Positions 1-9,777 of a DNA stretch of 26,192 bases are shown here, piece after piece (the first letter of the stretch is position 1; each line of letters opens with the position of its first letter). Origin of the DNA: Euprymna scolopes. Its lineage: Eukaryota > Mollusca > Cephalopoda > Sepiida > Sepiolidae. A program made the translations under genes and the position numbers. The notes below the pieces were generated by a model, which ran no database searches, had not been told where the DNA came from, and saw nothing but the letters and a program-made list of their open reading frames with translations. The stretch is taken from the NCBI GenBank assembly GCA_024364805.1, contig CM044516.1, positions 16,711,950 through 16,738,141 on the forward strand, in the 5' to 3' direction.

Positions 1-776
1 ATAAATGCTTGGCTGAGCTGGCTCCTGTCCTCTCTAAACTCTACAAGTGCCTTGCCAAATCTTGCTTCTTTGACAGCTGGAAAATTGCATCTATGGTACC
101 AGTGTTTGACAATTCTGATAAAAGAATAAATCAGCAAAATTATCACTCCATCAGTCTCCCTCTGTTCGCTAAAATCTTTGAATCATCAATCAATTTAGTG
201 ATACTCAACCTCATTAATGCGAAACTTTGTTCTGACGAACAGTATGGACTTAAGTAAACCCACTCTATTGCAGATATCTTAACAGTCATCTAAGAACGTA
301 TATACCATAAACTGGAACAGTCAGGTGAAACTAAGGTGGAAGCATTGATGTATTCCAAACCTTTGATAAATTTGGCATACAGGTCTTCTTAGGAAAATTA
401 ATTCATATGGTATTACTGTATAAATACTTAATACAATCTTAGACAAAAGGTTCAAGTTATCCTTGATGGTTGAAAATCTAAACACGACATTAAAGTGTGT
501 GCAACAGGGATAAATCCTTCAACTTATTCCTGATTTTCATAAACAACCTCCCTAATACAATTATATCGGAGATGGGTATATTTGCTGATGACATTACGTT
601 CTATTTTAAACATGAAGGGAAAATGAACATACACATTCCAGGCAATAAGTGGAAAAATTAGAAAATGATTTTCAGCCAGTAGTGGAATGTGAACATAAAT
701 GTATGGTAACAGTTAATGCTACTAAGACAAAGCTCCTTTGCTTTAACCACCATAAGAAACATCGGTGCTTATGCAC
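1..776 (+). mobile_element. Decayed LINE, jockey/CR1-like reverse transcriptase fragment (5' part)
   Basis: The translation at 9-257 (ELAPVLSKLYKCLAKSCF, then WKIASMVPVF and YHSISLPLFAKIFES) matches the finger/palm part of a non-LTR reverse transcriptase. Past a stop, FINNLPNTI and the catalytic FADD box (581-592, GIFADDIT) follow, then NATKTKLLCFNHHKKH near 715-760. Several stops and frameshifts show it is dead. It is antisense to MARCHF6 and cut by the window edge. It is broken at about 760 by an inserted 5S-headed repeat and resumes after 1104. The clade is inferred from motif wording, not from a search. Confidence 0.85.
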
Positions 777-1107
777 TTATGTTACCATGCTTTTTTTAAA
801 TAGTATGTTCAAGTTAAATTGAAGTTTCACAATATCTTTTTTTATTAAATTGTTAGCTGAAAAATAATATAATACGGTATAATCACGTTGACATACCGGT
901 TCCCGCTGGATCACCGAAGTTAAGCAACATTGAACCTGGTCAGTACTAAATGGGTGACCATTTGGGACTTCCAGGTGCTGTATGTGTTCTCCGCTTACCT
1001 CAGCATTGTTTCCAGTTGTCCTGAACTTCTTGCCACTGGATTCAACCCTTGCCTCACAATTACATGTGCAACTGCCGCTACACGGTAACATAAGCGCATA
1101 AGTAACA
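761..1107 (+). repeat. 5S rRNA-headed SINE-like repeat, copy A, inserted in the LINE
   Basis: Positions 873-986 align over their length with 5S rRNA, including the internal promoter words AGTTAAGCAAC and ATGGGTGACC and the 3' GGTGCTGTATG. After the head, 987-1083 matches copy B (20278-20440) but lacks roughly 45 bp of it. The insert is bounded by an 11-bp near-direct repeat (751-761 and 1097-1107, 10 of 11 matching) that may be a target duplication. It also carries near-inverted ends (767-786 and 1084-1103). A segment at 800-860 is shared in reverse with the U2-like repeat at 2571-2622, so the insert is probably composite. Confidence 0.8.
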
Positions 1108-1700
1108 AAACACTTCATAACTACCTGAGACTCCATCATCCAAACTCCTCAGCCTAATATTCACATGGTAACATAAATCAAAACAAATACATACAAGACA
1201 TTGCCAAAGCTGCAGCAAACAAGATAGCCTACATCTACCATGCTACAAACTTCTTAGACTTATTAGTATTCTATAGTTCTACAAAGCTACCGTTCTCCTA
1301 TAGATGCTGTATTGTTGCAACATCTTGGTTAAAGTATCAACCACTAGTTTCTCCCTCTTAGACGAGGTCCAACAAAAAGTCTTATCGAATAGGTCCCACA
1401 TTATGAAAATTCATCCTTAGTCCAATCATTGCAATGAATGCATCCCTGTGCATATTTTACAAATAATTTAAGAGCTTGTACTTCAACGAACTTGCTGCAC
1501 TGGTGCATTATCGACGTAAATACACCCGACCAATCTGATACCCATAAAAAGTCCACTCATTCATTGTAGAAGGCAAAGATTACAAAATGGTCTTTCTTTG
1601 AACTGCTAACTTTTGGAATTTCCTTCCTGCTTCTGGTTTTCCTGACGGTACCAACATGAAGAAATTTAAAATGTAATGTGAACAAAAATTTCACTGCACA
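1108..1700 (+). mobile_element. Decayed LINE, continuation to the reverse transcriptase C-terminus
   Basis: This resumes the element of 1-776 after the insertion. In shifting frames it reads SSKLLSLIFTW (near 1130-1165), YIQDIAKAAANKIAYIYHA (near 1190-1245) and the typical C-terminal signature WNFLPASGFPDGTNMKKFK (1615-1671). These match the C-terminal region of jockey/CR1-type LINE proteins. It is frameshifted and stop-ridden. The following 100-200 bp, up to about 1800, may be its 3' UTR; no clear tail is seen. Confidence 0.82.
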
Positions 1701-2117
1701 ACCCACACTTAGGATGCCCCTGTAAATGTGGCCCCTAATTTAAAGTAGCTCTTTACATTTCAGTGGCAAGATGCCTTGTTTAAAGTGAGTGAAAGTTAAA
1801 TATTTTAAAAAGATGGAGAAGTGAAAAATATGAAAAATATGGAATTGAGTAAAGAAACAAGAAAAAAAGGCAAAACCTGAGGCTTTTGTTTTTCAGAGTC
1901 TTGAACAACAGCTGTAGTCACCTAAAAAACACAAAACAAATATTGGATGAATGTAGAGGCAATAGTGGGAATTAATTACATTAGATTGATTTTAAAAAAA
2001 AAAAAAAGATTCAAACTAAGATCATAACAAACACTAATCAAGAAACTGGGTCACATCTTTGAAAACATTACCTACACAAGTTTAATTTGAAAATTTAGAA
2101 AAACTAATGTTATATTA

Positions 2118-2499
2118 TCTATATATTAATATGAATAGCATGTGTGTTATTTATTTTGTGTGTCACGCTTACATCAGAGCGACTTGTTTTAATTGTTATG
2201 AGCTTTTAATTCTTGTAATAAATAATTTTACTAAAACTTCTTCATAAGTTTTGGTTTCAGTTTCGATTATAGCTGATGGCACTCCAGTAATGTACTTTTT
2301 TTTATAAATCAAGAATTCTTCATAAGTTTTGGTTTTAATTCAAGTCATATGGATTTTTTTTTTTTTTTTTTTGAAATCGCAACTTTATAATATATAAAAA
2401 TCGATAGAATATTAACTCTATAATATGTGCAAAATTTGCAAGAATTAAAATATATTTAAACGTACTTTACGACCGGGCTACGCTGGGCATCCCTGCAAG
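2118..2499 (+). mobile_element. Helitron-like non-autonomous element, degenerate 3' end
   Basis: It starts with TCTATATATTAATATG after an A (2117). It ends with a hairpin of the CCGGGCTACGCTGGG type followed by CTGCAAG, a worn form of the CTAG end seen in its relatives. It has the family's subterminal T-run (about 2352-2371) and the motif GATAGAATATTAACTCTATAAT, shared with 16515-16540. An internal stretch (2255-2292) resembles a Pol III B box followed by GATGGCAC. Confidence 0.6.
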
Positions 2500-2530
2500 C
2501 TTAAATAAATACTTTTGCAGTTTTAACTAA

Positions 2531-2622
2531 AGAGCTACATTGGCCTTTTGGCCAAGATCAAAGTGTAGTAATTTAATAAACAAAAGATATCGTTAAACTT
2601 GAATTTAACTTAAAAATACTAT
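2531..2622 (+). repeat. U2 snRNA-like repeat
   Basis: Positions 2541-2570 read GGCCTTTTGGCCAAGATCA then AAGTGTAGTA, nearly the conserved 5' region of U2 snRNA (GGCCUUUUGGCUAAGAUCAA GUGUAGUA). The following TTTAATAA...GATATCG resembles the next U2 segment with a small deletion. The downstream body (2585-2622, AAACTTGAATTTAACTT) recurs on the minus strand at about 800-845. It may be a U2-derived retroposon or a SINE with a U2 head. There is no full U2 gene: the Sm site and 3' stem-loops are absent. Confidence 0.6.
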
Positions 2623-3320
2623 CAAAAATAGCAGGATATCTTCTCTGCATAAGCATTATTACTTCTTTTTAAAAACATGGTTTTAGTAAATAAAACGTTT
2701 AGGAGCAACGTCAAAACTTATTTCACTAAATAATTTATGTGACATTTATTTGGTGTAAATAAGCTTTACTGAAAAGAAAACGGAGCTTATATCTTGGTTC
2801 CTCCATTTTGCTTGAGATCTCATTCCGTGTTTTTATTAAACTTCCTTGCGTCATTTAATATATAGCCGCTCAATACTCTAGAGCTTGTTTTAACACAAAA
2901 GTCTTGGTTTTAAAATTGAGTGAAATAAAAAATTTAAATGCACTTTTTAAAATTATATTTATGAAATAATTTATAGAATTTGAGAAAAGATAAACTTTTG
3001 CAAAAAGAAAAAAATTAGACCATCACAAATGTAATCATATTAGTAGTAGCTAAAAGTTTTATTATCAACAGTTTGGCTGTTCGACAGATCTTGCTTCCTA
3101 GGAGTTCAGACATATCATTTTTGCAGTGAAAAGGTCTGGATCTATATTTATGTTGGTCATGGTAAAACCATGAAACCTATATTGAAATCAATTCATCACT
3201 GATGGCTGACCATAGAGCATCTACAAGATATTTTATAAATATATAATTCTCATTCATATCTATAGTGATGTTAATATTTACAATAGAGGTGGTGATATTT
3301 AATTTGCATAATGAGTTTTG
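2623..3320. other. Intronic or intergenic AT-rich stretch, nothing assigned
   Basis: The sequence is AT-rich with short A and T runs. I see no exon, no coding similarity and no inverted repeat of note. It lies downstream of the last recognised MARCHF6 exon, probably in the next intron. Confidence 0.5.
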
Positions 3321-3726
3321 GTTCTTGTCAGAATTCTTATATTTAAAAAAAAAATCTGTCTCATGACCTAAGAAAATGAAAATTATATTCCAAAAATTAT
3401 GTAAATTGATCTAGTTAAAGTTTTATGAAGAAAATCATTTTTAAGCAATTAATGGGAATTCATAGACATTACAACATAAATCTCCTAAGTTTGAATTGTT
3501 GAGTTATCTCCCCCATACCTTTTTTGTTTGTTTGTTTGTTTTCAAAATGACAGACTAAACAGAAGCTCTATAGTTATTCATAAAGTTTGATTTTCTTATT
3601 AAAAATAAAACTACTTGATCAATTTATGTGATTTTTGGAATATGATAGTTTTGTTTTACTACGGGTATGTACATCAGATTTTTTTTATTTTTGTTTGTAA
3701 TATGGGGTAAATTCTGGATAAACTGA
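3321..3726. mobile_element. Long-inverted-repeat (foldback/MITE-like) element, copy 1
   Basis: The left arm (TTGTCAGAATTC, ATGACC, ATATTCCAAAAATTATG) and right arm (GATTTTTGGAATAT, ACGGGTATGTACATC, AAATTCTGGATAA) are reverse complements with divergence. The middle contains TTGAGTTATCTCCC. Copies at 7684-8058 and 18128-18560 share both arms and middle. No open frame and no clear target duplication are seen. Confidence 0.7.
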
Positions 3727-4084
3727 TTTTCTTTTACTCTTTGGTTCAATAAATAAACAAGCAATGCTAACTTTAATATTTTTTTAATATTTATCTAATC
3801 TAGCTTATTAGAAATTGTATTTTTTTTTTCAAAATCATTGTGTTAGAAAAATGTAACTATTTTCCAAACTCAGTCATATTTGGATCTTAATAAATCAAAA
3901 AGATTAGTATACTCGTAGTTACAGATAATTTTCATTTTTAAAAATGTTTAATGCACTTCCATAGTTACATCCATATGAAATATTATACTTATAAATCAAC
4001 AGGATAATTTTATGAAATAATTTCTATTCTTTTAGTACTTATGCATTATAATTAGATTTTTAAAAATACACATTTAGGTAAAAA

Positions 4085-4400
4085 CACTATGTACTGACGT
4101 TTCATATCGAAAGTAGGAACAATTCCAAAAAGTAACCAAGTAGATCTGCTAGAATAATTTTTACAAAAAAAACATTTTTATTGTATAGTCTCAATCCATT
4201 TTCTGATTTAAAATAGTAACAGTTAAAACAAGGGAGATAAGTCAGTTGGCCATATGGAATTGGCTTCAATAAAAGCAACATAAAACTGCATTATTCAATA
4301 ATATTTATTTTTTCTTGCAATTATTTTTCTATTCAATCATTTTTGTTAATTTTTGGAATTTTTTCTAATTTTGACATGTCAATTGCGTGATACTGTTTTT
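4085..4400. mobile_element. Long-inverted-repeat element, diverged copy
   Basis: The left arm is ATGTACTGACGTTTC... then AATTCCAAAAAGTAACCAAG, the middle AAGGGAGATAAGTC, and the right arm GTTAATTTTTGGAATTTT then GACATGTC. The order matches copies 1 and 2 with many changes. The edges are approximate. Confidence 0.5.
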
Positions 4401-4409
4401 ACTTAAAAT

Positions 4410-4805
4410 GATTTTTTTTTAATATCCATTTATTATGCACAGCACCAAAAAATATTAGCGTACACCAAAATTTATGGAAAATTATCCAGTAGATGTTTAA
4501 TGATTAACAAAAAAAAAAAATTTACTTATTACTATTAGAATTTTTCCTGGTTTAACACTAATTTAAATCTTTATATATGGAAAGGTAAATCGAGCGGAGT
4601 TAAGCAGTGACAAAATTTATAACAATAAACAATAATGGTGGCAAGGTTCCAGTTACAGACTAAAGTAGAATTTTGCAAATAAAAACAAAACTATTGGATT
4701 AATTTTTGTAACTTTTGGTGAACAGTATCTTTTCCCATCAGAAGTATTACATACAGGTTTATTTCATATGAGTAACTATAGAACAGCACCAAATATTCTT
4801 GGATA
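4410..4805. mobile_element. Long-inverted-repeat element, CACCAAAA subtype
   Basis: The left arm includes GCGTACACCAAAATTTATGG (4459-4478). The right arm read in reverse gives TGTTCACCAAAAGTTAC and AATCCAATAGTTTTG. The end AATATTCTTGGATAA resembles the other copies' ends. The edges are approximate and partly obscured by its neighbours. Confidence 0.45.
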
Positions 4806-4869
4806 AAAAATTTAATTTCTCAGAGAAAGACATCTTTTTAGTGCTAGTCCATAACTATCCCAACCCACA

Positions 4870-4966
4870 AAAAACAAAAAAAATTTATGTATGTAACCCA
4901 CAATGTGAAAAAAAAAAATACTGTACACCAAAATTCATGTAAAAAGCAATAAATGTGTTTAAAAGA
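4870..4966. mobile_element. Half of a long-inverted-repeat element next to an exon
   Basis: Only a left arm is visible: ATGTATGTAACCCAC, then TACTGTACACCAAAATTCATG, like 18195-18228 and 4459-4478. It stops a few bases from the splice donor of the exon at 4974-5032, and no matching right arm is seen on the far side of the exon. Confidence 0.45.
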
Positions 4967-4973
4967 AACTCAC

Positions 4974-5032
4974 CAAATCATCAATCTTAAGCCCAACCAG
5001 TGTGAAATGGCCAATGTGATAAGGACAAAATG
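4974..5032 (-). CDS. MARCHF6: MARCHF6 exon: end of TM3 and following loop
   Basis: This 59-nt exon completes the Ala codon and reads FCPYHIGHFTLVGLKIDDL. The FCPYHIGHF core is identical to human; the last residues diverge. The acceptor AG follows about 16 T. The donor is GTGAGT, phase 0. It is the last exon found in the window; the next expected segment (human ...ASHFEGLITTIVGYI) is not visible in 1-4973. An inverted-repeat element arm ends about ten bases from the donor. Confidence 0.95.
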
Positions 5033-5225
5033 CTAAAAAAAAAAAAAAAATTGAAATTTTAACAATTTACACTGGAAAATATAAACATTTCCACATGTCA
5101 ATTAGACAAATATTAGGACCATTGTAGACTAAATGTATAGAAGACTAGTAACAGTAACAATTAAGTTCAAATGCATATATATTATTTAATTGGAATTCAT
5201 TATTGAGATGAGTATTATTAATTTT

Positions 5226-5445
5226 TTTATTGTGGACTATTATCTTTTTTTAGTTGTTTCATGATGTTTCGAACAACTTGGTGAGACGACAACAACTATG
5301 GAAGGCAGTAATTGCTGAGAATGCAGTTAGGATATTTGGAGTTCCTATCCCATCACGGCTACCACCTGATGAAGGCCAGAGGAATAGTAGGCCGAAACAT
5401 TGTGAAACAGCAACTAAAAATATGAGGATAATAGTCCGCAATAAA
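5226..5445. mobile_element. 220-bp inverted-repeat element with hammerhead-like core
   Basis: The ends are inverted: TTTATTGTGGACTATTATC at 5226-5244 and its near reverse complement at 5427-5445. The similarity runs on inward (TTTTAGTTG, TTTCA..ATG) for about 45 bp per arm. Inside, 5366-5372 is CTGATGA, 5374-5377 and 5390-5393 are GGCC (able to pair), and 5394-5397 is GAAA, the order of a hammerhead ribozyme core. The two overlapping short ORFs here are by-products of the repeat. The family is not recognised with certainty. Confidence 0.6.
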
Positions 5446-5797
5446 TAAAGTTCAAATGTATTAAACTAAAACGCTATATCATTTCAAAAGTGCTTAATAC
5501 ACATGTAGAGCTTTCATAAGCTCAATACACATGTATTTATATATAAAATTATATAAGCATCAGAAAATCCCTATGCAGAGCATCTTTTTTTATGGATCAT
5601 TGATGAGGCCTCAGAGAATTTATTGGAACATTTTAGACATCTTGATGGTGGACCAAAACAATTGTAATGCTAATAAAAAAGTCTGAATCTTTGGTGAATT
5701 TGCTCCCTTTACATTTGATGCAATGTTATATAATACAGTAGTATGAATATGTATTTATGACAAGTAATCTACGTAAAAATGTTTCTTTACTCTATAG

Positions 5798-6130
5798 AAA
5801 GGGTCTCCAAACTACAACCAGATACGGCCCACCAAGGTCTTTAATCCGGCCGACAGAGCTCTTTTGTAAAACGTAAAAATATTCAAGAAAAAGAATTTTT
5901 TAAATGAAAATGTGTGAAAATTGAGTGGTAGTTTTTGTTCAGAAAATGATTAAAAGAAAAATGTTCTGGAGAACCTGTTTCACTAAAAACAAAAGCTAAT
6001 AGGTAAAACAGTATAAAACATGTCCAGATCATTTTTTTTTTTTTTTTTAATTATTATTTTGGCCGACGTAGCTCTAAAATGTCAGCAATATGACCCTCCC
6101 CTTCCTGTTCAAAAACTTTGGAGAACCCTA
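5798..6130. mobile_element. hAT-type non-autonomous DNA transposon
   Basis: The terminal inverted repeats are AAGGGTCTCCAAACT and, at the right end, TTTGGAGAACCCTA. These are of the widespread hAT type (CAGGGGTCTCCAAACT). The flanking 8-bp duplications are CTCTATAG (5790-5797) and CTATATAG (6131-6138), matching at 7 of 8. The interior has GGCCCACC and GGCCGAC near the ends and no coding capacity. Confidence 0.8.
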
Positions 6131-6290
6131 CTATATAGCATTTACGAGTTTAATAAATATTCAATTAAATATAATAAAGTTCAATAATTAAATGGGTAAT
6201 TCTCAGAGTCATGTAGATATAAAAAATACACATGTAATTTTATGATTCTATTGACAGAAAAGTAACGAGTATAATAAAATAAATACTTAC

Positions 6291-6342
6291 CAAATACCAG
6301 GATGAAAAGTGTATTTAAAGAGACAACCCAGAAAACATGTTC
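6291..6342 (-). CDS. MARCHF6: MARCHF6 exon: TM3
   Basis: This 52-nt exon reads EHVFWVVSLNTLFILVF and ends with the first base of a split Ala codon. The 17 residues are identical to the human third membrane segment as I recall it. The acceptor is TTTAG and the donor GTAAGT. It is flanked by large introns filled with MITE and Helitron-like elements. Confidence 0.97.
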
Positions 6343-6439
6343 CTAAAGAAAGAAATGGAAAAAAAAATAAAAACTTTTTAACACTATCACAAAATCAGTA
6401 TAGTTTAAGTATGAAAACAAATCTAGTGAAATTCTCTTC

Positions 6440-7290
6440 AATTGCAACTTGCAATATCTAGTTTATTTGCAGAGTTATTTTGATAAAATTTAAATGCAAA
6501 CAAAATTTAACCTTTCTTTTTATAAATCTACAATTCTTTGTGTGTTTTTGTTTCATTTTTTTTTTTTTTCAAATTAGGTTACCATTTTCTTAAGAGGTTA
6601 ATTTTTTACGTTAAAAAAATGTTTTTCTGTTCAAATTTGACATACAATATTGTGTATGACTATGATATAATATTACTATTCATATTCTAAATATTCAGAT
6701 TAATAGTTCTATTTTCTATTATATAAAGGACAGTTGTCCGTTTCATTTTACTTCAGTTGAAGATCTCAAAAATCAAGGAGCACCTTTCTGGGGGCTAACA
6801 CTTGATCTCTATATGAGATACATGAAAATTTGAATATTTCATTATAGTTACCCTTTATATCTTAACCACTGAGTTATTAAAGAAGTTGAGAACATAATTT
6901 TACTCATACTGCCCCTTTAAATATGCTGGACTCCAATTCATCTAGTCTAGTAGATTATCCAGCTTCATGTTACTTGAGGTAAAATCACTTGAAGGTACAC
7001 CATCCTTTGTGGGTTATCCATACTGAGGAGACCTTATTTGTGCCGCAAACACTATGTAATTTTGAATATTTAGTCAGGGTTTATTTGTAAGGAAAGTATC
7101 CTCATGCCAGTTTGATCGGACAATCCCCTGTACAGAGAGACCTTAGATACCCAAGGACAATGTCTTGTAGGCATTCGATCAGCTAAAAATCAAAAACTAC
7201 AAAACAAACACTCACAAATTTTGGTATTTTCTTGATTGGTGTTGCCCTGGATGAATAATATCTAGAATTGGGCTAGGTTACTTCACAGGT
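6440..7290. other. MARCHF6 intron stretch, unassigned
   Basis: There is no exon here. Sequence from about 6770 to 7200 is less AT-biased (for example AGGAGCACCTTTCTGGGGGC and GATCGGACAATCCCCTG) and looks like an old repeat, but I cannot name it. Confidence 0.35.
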
Positions 7291-7355
7291 AGGGGGATGG
7301 TGGTCGGTTTTTCAATGTTATTTGGAAAGAAAATGTTGATTCATTATTTGAGGAA

Positions 7356-7531
7356 TCTATTATTATATAAAGGAAAGTTTGTGTGTGTGTGTGTGTGTGT
7401 GTGTCCAGTTGAAGTCTGCTGGGCTGAAGACAAAGACGTGGTTGGAAAGAGAGAGGGGGTAGAAAAAGATGGAAATTTTAACAGAAATATGTTACACTAT
7501 TGCTCTTGGCAATGTCGGGTAGCCGTGCTAG
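7356..7531 (+). mobile_element. Helitron-like mini-element
   Basis: It begins with TCTATTATTATATAAAGG after A (7355) and ends TTGGCAATGTCGGGTAGCC then GTGCTAG, followed by T (7532). This fits TC...CTRR with insertion between A and T and a short hairpin about ten bases before the end. It contains a (GT)n tract at 7380-7404. The short ORF across it is not a gene. Confidence 0.72.
7380..7404. repeat. (GT)n microsatellite
   Basis: About twelve GT units inside the mini Helitron-like element. Confidence 0.95.
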
Positions 7532-7683
7532 TCTTAAAGAAAAAGCACTACTTGTCAGTATGGTTGGCTTATTATATGGTTTCAAGTTATCATGCACAAA
7601 AAGAAAAGTCAAATTGAAAAATTTTGTGAGGAAATGTTTTTTCCCCCCATAATCAAATTGTGTTTTCGGCCTATTTTTACATT

Positions 7684-8058
7684 GTCCAAATCAGAATTTT
7701 GTTTAAAAAAGAAAAAAAAAAAAAAAATCAAACTCTGAATGATGTACATACCTATGACAAAACAAAAGTATCATATTCCAAAAATTACCCAAACTGATCA
7801 AGTAGATTTTTTAAAAATCATTTTTAAGCAATTAATAGGAATTCGTAGGCATTACAACAAATTTTGCAAATTTGAATTATTGAGTTATTTCCCTTTTTTT
7901 AGATTGTTTTCCAAAATGGCAGATAAGAAATCCACTCTTCTGTTACTCATAAAATTTGATTTTCTTATTTACATAATTTTTGGAATATGTTTTGTCACGG
8001 GTATGTACATCATACAGATTTTTTTTTTTTTTTTAATATGGGAGAATTCTAGACAAAA
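7684..8058. mobile_element. Long-inverted-repeat (foldback/MITE-like) element, copy 2
   Basis: The left arm is ATGATGTACATACC, ATGACAAAAC, ATATTCCAAAAATTAC; the right arm is ATAATTTTTGGAATAT, TTTTGTCACGGGTATG, TACATCATACAG. The middle is TTTGAATTATTGAGTTATTTC. This is the best-preserved copy in the window. Its two ORF-like readings are by chance. Confidence 0.72.
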
Positions 8059-9604
8059 ACTAAACATTTTAGCATAATGCATTAAGGTGTTACAAATTAT
8101 GTTAAGATTCAATGTATTTGCTATTGAAACGAATCTTATACAAATAGTTAAATTTGTGCTTCTATGTCATTTTCGTACACCTTTTCAAAGGAGTAATGGG
8201 ATTTTGCCCAATCTTAAGCTGTTTGATCTTATAATAATTACTTTCATTTTGATTAATTTTCATTTAACACAAGATGCCAACGACATTCACCCTAAGTGGA
8301 TTGAACCGACTTCTGTCGAAGGAGAAAGTTTCAAGGGAATATAAAATTCACAAGCGATCTCCAGTTGCATACATAAATCCCGGTTAGGAGAGATGATGAC
8401 ACTGTTTTTGTAGTTCTTGCAAGGAGGTGCCGACATCCTTCGACAAGATAGCATTAAATTTGTAAAGATTTTCCATTCATTATTTGAGGTCTGTATGTTT
8501 ACTTATACACTATGGTAAATGATTTCTGAATCCAAAATACACAATACAACAAATTTTCTAATTTCCAAAGAACATTGAATGGTCATAATTTGGCATCATC
8601 GTTTATGTTTTGCAAAGATCTATGTGGCTACATTAAAGTTTTTAGATATAATGAAAATAAACTTTTGGTTTAAAGAAAGCTGATCTATACAACAAAATAC
8701 CCATCCCCTAAAATTTAATTACACTTATATTCATTTAATGTCGTTTCTGCCTTCAAACATTTGATATTTTGCAAAGTAACTTTCCAGTTCTCACCGTTCA
8801 AATTTAACTGTGCAGTCTTGTCTAATTGCACAGCTAGAAGTTTTTCTTGGTCAGTCAACTTTCCCCACAAGTCAAAACATCATGTTTCTGTATCTCAAGA
8901 TGTATGTTCATATGATAATACCCAGTGTAATGTCTATGGCCATATGACATAACGTTCTTGAATCAGCTGCTGCTGTACAACTTACAATTTTTCTCTTAAT
9001 CTTCAGAATTATTATCAATCAAGAATAAATTTTTATATTGTAAATTTTTTTTTTTATAGAATTTTTTTTCAAATTTTTTATGATAAATTCAGTCTGTGTT
9101 ATGCAAGTTTAAATGCAATACAATACAGATAGAGTTGACTTCATCGCCATCCTTCTAAAATTGTTTATTTAATTTATTTTTAAATTTTCAGGTTACTACA
9201 CCAATTGGATACAAAATCCTCAGTTTATTAGAAATAATTTTAGAAAACTTGCCCTCTAATTTTTAGATAGTAGAGACGGTATGAGGAGGGGGTAATTTAC
9301 TACGCAGGCTTTTAGTTCAATACAAACTGATCCCTGATAAAAATTCTGGAAAAGGCATTTGTGAAGAGAATTATTTTTGCTACAAACTAATCAAGAAAAG
9401 TAATTGGCCAACCATTTTATCTGACACATAAAACCTAAAAATTAAACAATCTTTTGGAAAGAAAAAGTGTGTTTGAGCATTATAATTGGATATCAAAAAA
9501 ATGAATTTTATGCAAAAACACTGAATATGTGTCATGTTTACATGAGTAGAAAAATTACAAGGAAAATAAATTTATGGAATAATGTAGTTTTATCAGTTTA
9601 ATCT
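8059..9604. other. MARCHF6 intron stretch with an unassigned low-AT patch
   Basis: It is mostly AT-rich intron. A patch at about 8270-8460 is more GC-balanced, and its plus frame 3 reads MPTTFTLSGLNRLLSKEKVS and then YKIHKRSPVAYINPG before a stop. It could be a fragment of a retrocopy or of a repeat; I cannot place it. Confidence 0.3.
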
Positions 9605-9612
9605 GTTATGAC

Positions 9613-9777
9613 TAGGGCTGTGACAAAAGAATATTCTTATCATTCTGTTGACTCTCGAGCATATATCCGAGAGTTAATCAATTGAGAACCACATCACTAT
9701 CTAAAAACATAAGATATTAACTGATAAATACTCAAGAGTCAAAATAATAAAAAGAATATTCACTTGTCATAGCCCTA
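9613..9777. mobile_element. 165-bp foldback hAT-like MITE
   Basis: The terminal repeats are TAGGGCTGTGACAA and, inverted, TTGTCATAGCCCTA. The flanks are GTTATGAC (9605-9612) and ATTATGAC (9778-9785), an 8-bp duplication matching at 7 of 8. The arms continue inward (AGAATATTC, TTGACTCT.GAG, GAGAGTTAAT), so nearly the whole element folds on itself. It has no coding capacity. Confidence 0.85.

Noticed and set aside
1860-1931. Possible MARCHF6 exon after an AG at about 1922 (minus)
   Set aside because: The reading (VTTAVVQDSEKQKPQ) does not match the expected next segment, and there is no good donor.
2531-2600. A functional U2 snRNA gene
   Set aside because: Only the 5' segment is present, with a deletion; no Sm site or 3' stem-loops follow.
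5254-5448. Overlapping short ORFs on both strands
   Set aside because: They arise from the inverted-repeat element; no known domain is present.
7297-7617. 106-residue plus ORF with a CVCVCVC run
   Set aside because: The Cys/Val run is a translated GT microsatellite inside a Helitron-like element.
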